Positions 57,400 through 64,000 of a stretch of DNA of 64,000 nucleotides are shown here, piece by piece. The notes under the pieces are model-generated. The model was given only the letters and a program-made list of their open reading frames with translations, did no database searches and was not told where the DNA came from. Every line of letters starts with the position of its first letter. Positions within the stretch are counted from its first letter, which is position 1. The translations under genes and the position numbers were made by a program. Origin of the DNA: Symbiotaphrina buchneri (taxonomy: Eukaryota; Ascomycota; Symbiotaphrinales; Symbiotaphrinaceae); NCBI GenBank assembly GCA_001599915.1, contig BCIG01000004.1, positions 62,001 to 126,000 of the forward strand. Reading direction: 5' to 3'.

Positions 57400-60247
57400 A
57401 TTGACGTTCGCCACACTTGGTCAGTGAGTGTTGCTTTGTGGGTCGTAAGAAGACAAGTCTTTGAAATAGAAGTGATATGACGAGCAATCTGGAAGGACAG
57501 AGCTGTTAGGAACGTGCGAAGCTAGCGTTGCGAGTTGCAAGTCCAAGATGATGGGAGATGTCGAGGGAAGAGGGTAGATGAGGGTTGCAGGTAAGTGAGA
57601 GTGCGGAAGCGAGAAAGAACTCGAGGGGTGAATGTGTCTGCGAGGTGGCTGGTGTTGTTCGTACCGTTTGTGGGAGATAAACAAGTGAATGTCTCCCTCA
57701 CAGCCGTCGCTCGAATAAGAGAGACTTTCGACCGATCAAAGACCCAGCCACGTGAAAGTCCCCTTCTATTATTAATGAACGTTGCGAAGACAGCAGTGAA
57801 GCTGTTCTTCCTCGCCGACGCTTAGTGTGGACACGCCGTCCAGTGAATGTCACGAGAGCAAAGGATTTGTTTCGGGACCAGCAGCAGTCTCTCTTTTTGT
57901 TTAAAACGTAGCAGCAGCAGCAGTTCGCTTCTCTATCATACAAAATAACGCGACCGAATATCTAAAACCGTTCGATATGAGGAGCGGCCAAAGGAGTACA
58001 CTTCGATAGTGCAGAGGTGCGCTTCAAGGAGGTGACGGGGGAGTGCAGACAGATTCCGGTGAATGCGGAAAATGTCTAGCGACCGACGGTGAGAATGCAC
58101 AGGAAGGGTGTCCGGCTCCCTGGCTCGTCTCGCGGGGATGAGGTGGTGATGATGAGGTGAGGAAGAAAAAGAAGCGGTGATGATGGTGGAGTGTCTTTTT
58201 GGAGGGCAAATCCACGTGAAGCGCAACACTGGATTATGCCAAGACAAAGTTGCAAATGGGGGCCCCAAAATCGGTGGGAGGGGGACGGTCTTTATATACC
58301 CGCGCCTGAAGGGCGGCAGGAGGCAACGGCGCTAGCAACATCCGGCCATAGCGCCAAGCCACTTAGGCTGCAAATCCCCCCAGTTTCTGCTCAACCGAGG
58401 CAGGTGCGCCCGCTAACACGTAACCAAGGGGCTCCACTTCTGGCCACCTCAGCGCTTTCACTGGCCAACGTCGCCCGTATCACACAGTGGTGGACCTTCC
58501 ATCGACAGATCTAAGCCCGCGCTAACTGGTCTACCGGCCCTGCGAGCAGCCGGCCGTGATCGCATCTCTGCATGCATTTCTGCCACTAGCACCGACCTGT
58601 CTCCAGTTAGCCGCCCCCCTATTTCGTGCATCGGGCCCCCTTTTGCTTCATTGGCATGGCCGATCCCTGGCCACCGGCCAATCAGCGAAAGGACACGCAA
58701 CCAAGAACTGACCCTTTAATGTCGGTGCACTGACCAGGTCGTCAAATCTTGAGTCAACCCCTGCGGCTGCCCTTGCTATCATCAAGGGGTTCAACTTCTC
58801 GATCGCCTCTCAACCTCACCAGCCATCGCAATTAAGGATGAAGAATCTACGATCGTATAGGTTCGATGTTCCTGTGGGATACGATTGAACTAGGCGATGG
58901 CAACGAGATGCGTTAGCAGGGCTACGATGTTTCGGGCATTTGGTATTGACTGAAAACTCGTGCTTCTGGACGTCCTTCCAGGCCAGAAAGATATCAAAGC
59001 TTATTTCATATCCATGCCTGATTGGCACTTTCGACTGGACCTATCCCTTCACCATACACCTATGGATGATCCATTATCTCTGGTGCTTTTATACCGGCTC
59101 TTGACCCGCGCTCGTCTTCTTTCCCTTACCGGTTGTCGCGACTTTCCCACAGCTTCTCAATCTAATCAGTTACCCCCTGCTCATACTCGCTCATGCCGGG
59201 ATTTTCTTCCTACTAGACTTGTTCAGAGATACGAATATAAAGTACGATCTTGTGTTCAGACCAGCTAGTTCTGATTGTGTCAAATATGTGCTCATCCACG
59301 GCTGCATGGAATGTTCTGGAAACTTTGCCAAAGCTATGTTGCTTCTACACCTACGAAGTACCTGAACATGGGAACATGCATTGCGCCGCATGGTGCACAA
59401 TATCCCTCTAGGTCGGTTTGCCTTCATTCGGAACCGGAAGCACGATATCCTGCCAACACTCCCAACCGTTCAGAGATATCTACTATTTCTGTGGATATGA
59501 TATGCTATTCCGATGTTAGCCAAACTGACCTGGTCAATTCCAGAAGATCATGAATGTCACAGCGCCCCTTTGAGGTCATCATTGAGGTCAATAGTGTGCA
59601 TCGATCATATCAAGTGATTGACCACGAAATGCTGAAAGACAGAGGCCACAATACAAGACATCGACCGGGGCGGAAGGCGGCAAGCTGGTGATTTAGATAG
59701 GAAGCAGAGCAGCACATGATAGGTGTCCTGAATTGCTCTGCGTGCCGTCCTATTCCTACGTTGAAAGAGGGTTTGTATGCGTTGAGGCGTTCCAATTCTC
59801 TGGATTGTGCCAGCAAGGGTCGGCCATTTAATACAACTTCGTAGATAAGTGTAGATTTCAGGAGCAAGGTATTTCAGGCTGCACATCACTAGTTCGGTCC
59901 CAGAATTCTAGCTACAAGAACGGTTCATATGGTTCAACATATCATCCTTTCTACTGACAGCCAGCTCCTGAGTGGCCGTCACATGTAAATCTTTGTGGCC
60001 AGTTGCTTCTTTGTACGAAGCACAGAAGCATTAGGATTGGTATCGCCCGTGCTATCATTGGTCCATCAAGCGGACAGCCAAATTGCGGGGACCGACCTCG
60101 GCCAAAATGGGCTATGGCTGTCATTGTCCGCTCCGCACTCTCACTGGTCCGATCGCGTTAATGTAATAATGATTCGTTTTTAGAGCTTCCCCCCACCCTT
60201 GCTCCGTCATTATTCCTGTATGTCCACGGTAGACCGCAAACCTGGTG
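57400..60247. other. Divergent intergenic region, TBP / ETF-QO
   Basis: 2.85 kb between divergent starts. It contains a CAG x4 repeat near 57910-57922, a CCAAT motif near 58677 and a TTTATATA stretch near 58291. Open frames on both strands show no domains. No tRNA is visible: a GGTTCGATGTTCC at 58860 resembles a B box but no cloverleaf surrounds it. Confidence 0.45.
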
Positions 60248-62237
60248 ATGGCTTCGAGAACCGTGGCAGCGCCATGTCTGAGGCGGGCATTGGGGCCACG
60301 AAAAACGTCTGTTCGAAGTCTCCTTCACAGGCCAACGAGTGGACTCCGAGCCAGCTCTTCGCCATGTTGCCGGGTCGGGCATCGCTTTGCACCAGCGGCT
60401 GCTGTCTACAGAAATTTCACGACCACGCCTAGGAGATTGACAGAAGCAGATGACGCTTTCGACCCGAACACAATTGAGCGGGAGAGTGATCAGGTGGACG
60501 TCTGTATTGTGGGAGGAGGTAATGACCCTTCACTGGTATGATTCAGGGTTGTAGCTGATATGCGACCTCAGGACCATCGGGGTTGAGCGCAGCTATACGT
60601 CTTAAACAATTAGCAAATGAGGCAGGGAACGAAGAATTTCGGGTATTATTGCTGGAGAAAGCCGGCGAGATAGGGGCACATATTCTCTCCGGTGCTGTCA
60701 TCGAACCTTCAGCCATAAAGGAGCTTATCCCTGACTGGCTGTCGGAGGACAATCCAAACCGGTTCCAGGATGCGACCCCTGCTGGGACGGATAAAATGCG
60801 GTTCCTTACAAAGACAGGCTCCATACCGATACCTGCGCCACCGCAGATGAACAATCATGGAAACTACATTGTCAGTCTCAACCAATTCACCCGATGGTTG
60901 GGCGAGCGCGCAGAGGAGCTTGGAGTGGAGATATATCCCGGATTTGCAGCTTCTGAGGTTCTTTACAAGCCGGATGGATCGGTCATGGGGGTCGCTACAA
61001 ACGACATGGGCATCTCTAGGAGCGGAAAGCCTAAGGACACGTTTGAACGTGGCATGGAGTTCCACGCCCGAATTACGTTGTTTGCGGAAGGGTGCCATGG
61101 CAGTTTGACAAAGCAGGTCAGCAAGAAATTCGATCTACGGAGGGATAGCCAACCTCAAACGTATGGTCTTGGCTTGAAGGAGGTGTGGGAGGTGCAACCG
61201 GAGAAGTTCAAGAAGGGCGAGATTACTCATACCATGGGTTACCCGCTTTCCAAAGACACATACGGGGGTGGCTGGATGTACCATTTCGGGGACAACCTTG
61301 TCAGTATTGGATTAGTAGTTGGCCTTGATTATCCAAACCCCTGGCTGGCCCCTTATGGAGAATTCCAAAAGATGAAGCATCACCCAATCTACAGTTCGGT
61401 CCTGGAAGGAGGCAAATGCATCTCCTATGGTGCAAGGGCACTCAACGAGGGTGGCTTCCAATCGATACCCAAGTGTGCATTTCCGGGCGGGGCTCTCATT
61501 GGAGATACGGCTGGTTTCCTCAATGTCCCCAAGATCAAGGGCACGCATACAGCCATGCGTTCTGGCATGCTAGCGGCTGAAGCAACATATTCAGCTTTGT
61601 CGAGCAACGATGAAGGGACACTCTTTCTTTACGATTACAAAGACGCGCTCCGAAACTCTTCGATATGGAAGGAACTGAAGGAAGTAAGGAACATGCGGCC
61701 ATCTTTCCACACGCCGTTGGGCCTATACGGTGGCATCATCTACTCTGGCCTAGAAGCGTACGTCCTGAAAGGCAAAGTCCCCTGGACGCTGAAGCACAAA
61801 CAGCCGGACTGGGCAGCGACGAAGAGCGCAGACCAATGCCAGAAAATCGAATATCCGAAGCCGGATGGAAAGATCAGCTTCGACATTCTTACTAGTGTCA
61901 GTCGGACTGGCACGAATCATGAAGAGGACCAGCCTGTTCATCTGCAGGTGAAGGACTGGGACAAGCACGCTGAAATGGAGTATCCGAAATTCAAAGGAGT
62001 GGAAAATCGTTTTTGCCCTGCTGGTGTGTACGAATATGTAGAGGATGACACGAAGCCTCTTGGTGTTAGATTCCAAATCAACGCCCAAAAGTAAGTGCTC
62101 TGTGGCTCAAGTCAAAGCAAAGCTAATTACTGTGCAGCTGTATCCATTGCAAGACTTGTGATATCAAAGATCCCAACCAGGATATCAACTGGACCCCGCC
62201 TATGGGTGGAGAAGGGCCGAAATATTTCATGACATAA
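60248..62237 (+). CDS. CIR2: Electron-transfer flavoprotein-ubiquinone oxidoreductase (ETF-QO)
   Basis: Mitochondrial inner-membrane enzyme that passes electrons from ETF (fatty acid and amino acid oxidation) to ubiquinone. Exons 60248-60518, 60572-62090, 62138-62237 give 629 aa; introns are 53 and 47 nt. The N-terminus is an Arg/Ser/Ala-rich presequence of about 60 residues. The FAD motif [20 protein letters not shown] is assembled across intron 1. Family blocks include [34 protein letters not shown], the quinone-site [20 protein letters not shown] and MRSGMLAAE. The 4Fe-4S ligands are the cysteine in [12 protein letters not shown] and three in [13 protein letters not shown], the last three in exon 3 after intron 2. 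The protein ends [10 protein letters not shown]. The ATG at 60248 is preferred over the preceding in-frame GTG. Confidence 0.96.
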
Positions 62238-62976
62238 AAAGTTCTACATATATCGGATGTTCTTCGTATCTGCAGGCCAGAACCCGCAACCTCTCCAGCC
62301 TGAGAGATATGTCTATTTTAGCATATACTGCTTCTCCTTCAGCTTCATTGTGGACAGAGGATATGTTCAACCCAAGCGCGATTGCGACAGCTGGAGATAG
62401 GATCGCTCGAGGTGCAGGCCCTGACTGTTCTCTAGGTTTGCAGTGAACGAAGATTTTGGGCCCGATATGGGCATGCATGGAGAAATCCTTCTCCATTGTA
62501 ACATTAAGCTCACTGGAAGCACATAGGATGGCTGAGGTAATCAAATTTGTAGAAATGGTGAAGCACAGAGCACAAAAGAACTGGCTGCACCGACATCCTC
62601 TTGTCCACCGTTTATTTGTGTGCCGTAAGGTGCCGCTAGGTGCGCTGTTTCATTTGTGCCCAACCCACAGTGAAGGTGAGGCGGATGTACTTCGTATGCA
62701 CGCACGCACGGGCTTTCTAGCCGTGGTCGCCTTGTGTCGCTTGCTGCTGCTGCTGCTTCCTGCCTTCTCGTCACCACCCACCACTTGCCCAACCACTGCA
62801 GCCGACTCGAAGGCATTGTTTCAACGTCCTTGGTCCACGTCTCACACGGTGTGCCTCACCTTAGAGACTCGACTTCGCCTCCATCCTGGTCGGCTCACCA
62901 GCTCTTATCTTCTCATCCGACCCCTTAAAGCTCTTCTCGCGTCGAAGCTGTCACCGTTGCGAACAGCATCGCCGTC
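62238..62976. other. Intergenic: SR-protein gene promoter
   Basis: 739 bp between tandem plus-strand genes. It is pyrimidine-rich from about 62740 to 62960 with a CTGCTGCTGCTG run near 62743. No gene is visible. Confidence 0.45.
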
Positions 62977-64000
62977 ATGACCGAGGTGTCTCCTACCCGC
63001 CTTTACCTGGGTAACCTGCCCCGCAATGGTACGTAAAGCAGACCATTCCTTGTCCTACAGCTTTAGTCGAATTTACCAACACGAGTCGACTTCGGTGCCA
63101 CTACCTACCAGCCTACGGGAACTTGTTCTGGCTGTGATCCTGTAACCTGCGAAAGCTAATACGCTCCATTGGATAGCTACCAAACAAGATGTCGAGCAAC
63201 ACTTCAAGGAGCATGGCACAGGCGAGATAGTTGAGATCAAGCTTATGCAAGGGTTTGGTTTCATTGAATACAAAGATCCTCTTGATGCCCGAGATGTCGT
63301 CCCAGGTGAGTGTTCGTTTGCTCGACTTCGAAATTTACTCTGCTAACGACGATACCCTCATCTAGCTCTTCGTAAGTCGGACTTTATAGAATGTGGTCAA
63401 ACCTCAGGTATCTAATTGGCGCGCCCGCAGATGGATCCGACTTCATGGGCGAGCGTCTTACGGTCCAGTTCGCTCGTGGCTCCCGTCCGCGTGATGCTTT
63501 CGCGCATTCCGAGCGTACTGCCCCGCGTCCACGGCGTACGCAGTTTCGCATGACTATTACTGGGCTTCCCCCGGAGACCAGCTGGCAGGTTAGCTAGAAC
63601 ACAAATTCCTTTGCTTCTGGATCCTTGGACTCGTTTTCCTCTTGGACCTATTTACCCCCAGGTGGCCTAGTGATCGGATAGAAAATATCTTCCGATTCTG
63701 GCTTGTTCTTACGGGCTATACCTGACCATTGCGGGAATCTCCGGTCTTCGTCTATGTTGGACTCTTCCTGACCTGTCCTGGAACTATGTATCCCGCCATC
63801 ATGTCTCATCCTAATATCCTTACATTGGTCTCCATTTGCGTTGATCACTTGGAACGAGCTTCAAGGCTGGAACTGGCGCGCTCCCTCCCCAGCATGGACT
63901 GTTTGGTTTCTCCTCCCACCGGGCCCTCGCGTTGCATGGCTCCAATCATTATATGACGGATCCTCTCACTTTGGCCTTGCTTGGACTTACACGGGACCTT
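62977..64000 (+). CDS. SR-type splicing factor with two RRMs (Srp2-like), cut by window end
   Basis: RNA-binding splicing factor. Exons 62977-63028, 63177-63305, 63366-63371 (6 nt), 63431-63588, then an intron starting 63589 (GTTAGC) that does not end within the window. Joined, the first RRM reads RLYLGNLPRN (RNP2), TKQDVEQHFKEHGTGEIVEI, MQGFGFIEYKD (RNP1), then DARDVVPALHGSDFMGERLT and VQFARGSRPR. The 6-nt exon CTCTTC supplies ALH in phase between VVP and GSD, where relatives have AFH; omitting it would delete two codons in frame. The second RRM begins FRMTITGLPPETSWQ and should continue with DLKD-type sequence, which I cannot find before 64000. The ATG at 62977 gives MTEVSPTRLYLGN, fitting the family. 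The RS-rich tail is beyond the window. Confidence 0.87.

Noticed and set aside
58860-58873. B-box-like GGTTCGATGTTCC suggesting a tRNA
   Set aside because: No A box at the right distance and no acceptor or anticodon stem can be drawn.
1-64000. CRISPR arrays, LTR elements, virus-like copies, secondary-metabolite core enzymes
   Set aside because: No regularly spaced repeats, long direct terminal repeats, capsid/polymerase-like frames, PKS, NRPS or terpene synthase frames were seen on either strand.

Overview
The window is ordinary nuclear chromosomal DNA of a filamentous ascomycete (Pezizomycotina). The grounds are dense genes on both strands, introns mostly 46-95 nt with GTRNGT donors and CTRAC-type branch points, an NmrA nitrogen-metabolite repressor, an NTF2, a TBP and a TVP18 closely resembling what I recall of the Aspergillus proteins, and fungal-type TRA1, RTS1 and KRE2/MNT1 homologues. 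Eurotiomycetes would fit, but I cannot fix the genus. All exon joins were worked out by hand from splice signals, reading frame and family conservation.

Region 1-31 kb is a gene-rich housekeeping block: a GT15 mannosyltransferase cut by the window start (-), a gamma-tubulin complex protein of GCP5/GCP6 type (+), the purine enzyme FGAM synthase (-), the PP2A B56 subunit (-), the TFIIIC tau95/Sfc1 subunit (+), the giant SAGA/NuA4 scaffold TRA1 (+, 3805 aa), the splicing factor Yju2 (-) and the APC/C subunit Cut9/Cdc16 (+). Region 31-38 kb holds a Tlg1/syntaxin-6 SNARE (-), a METTL25-type methyltransferase (+), a BTB/POZ gene with a broken frame (+) and an L-asparaginase with C-terminal ankyrin repeats (+).

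Region 38-46.7 kb is looser. A 3.8 kb gap without genes leads to nmrA (+). A cluster of GATA-factor motifs follows, then a 3'-truncated aromatic-type aminotransferase (+), then TVP18 (-). Downstream lies a 287-bp non-autonomous DNA transposon with 52-bp terminal inverted repeats and a perfect 9-bp target-site duplication, i.e. a Mutator-like (MULE) MITE. Region 46.7-64 kb holds NTF2 (-), a GDS1-type winged-helix protein (-), a 3 kb gap, an OMS1-like membrane methyltransferase (-), a fructosyl-amine/saccharopine-type FAD oxidase (+), TBP (-), ETF-ubiquinone oxidoreductase (+) and an SR-type two-RRM protein running off the window end (+).

Most genes are unrelated housekeeping functions that share only short intergenic promoters. 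I see no biosynthetic cluster, rRNA, tRNA, CRISPR array, LTR element or virus-like copy. The most unusual features are very small coding exons (6, 7, 16, 17 and 18 nt), two 40-nt introns, the MULE-type MITE, and the nitrogen-flavoured stretch of nmrA, GATA cluster and truncated aminotransferase. I found no convincing wholly new system.
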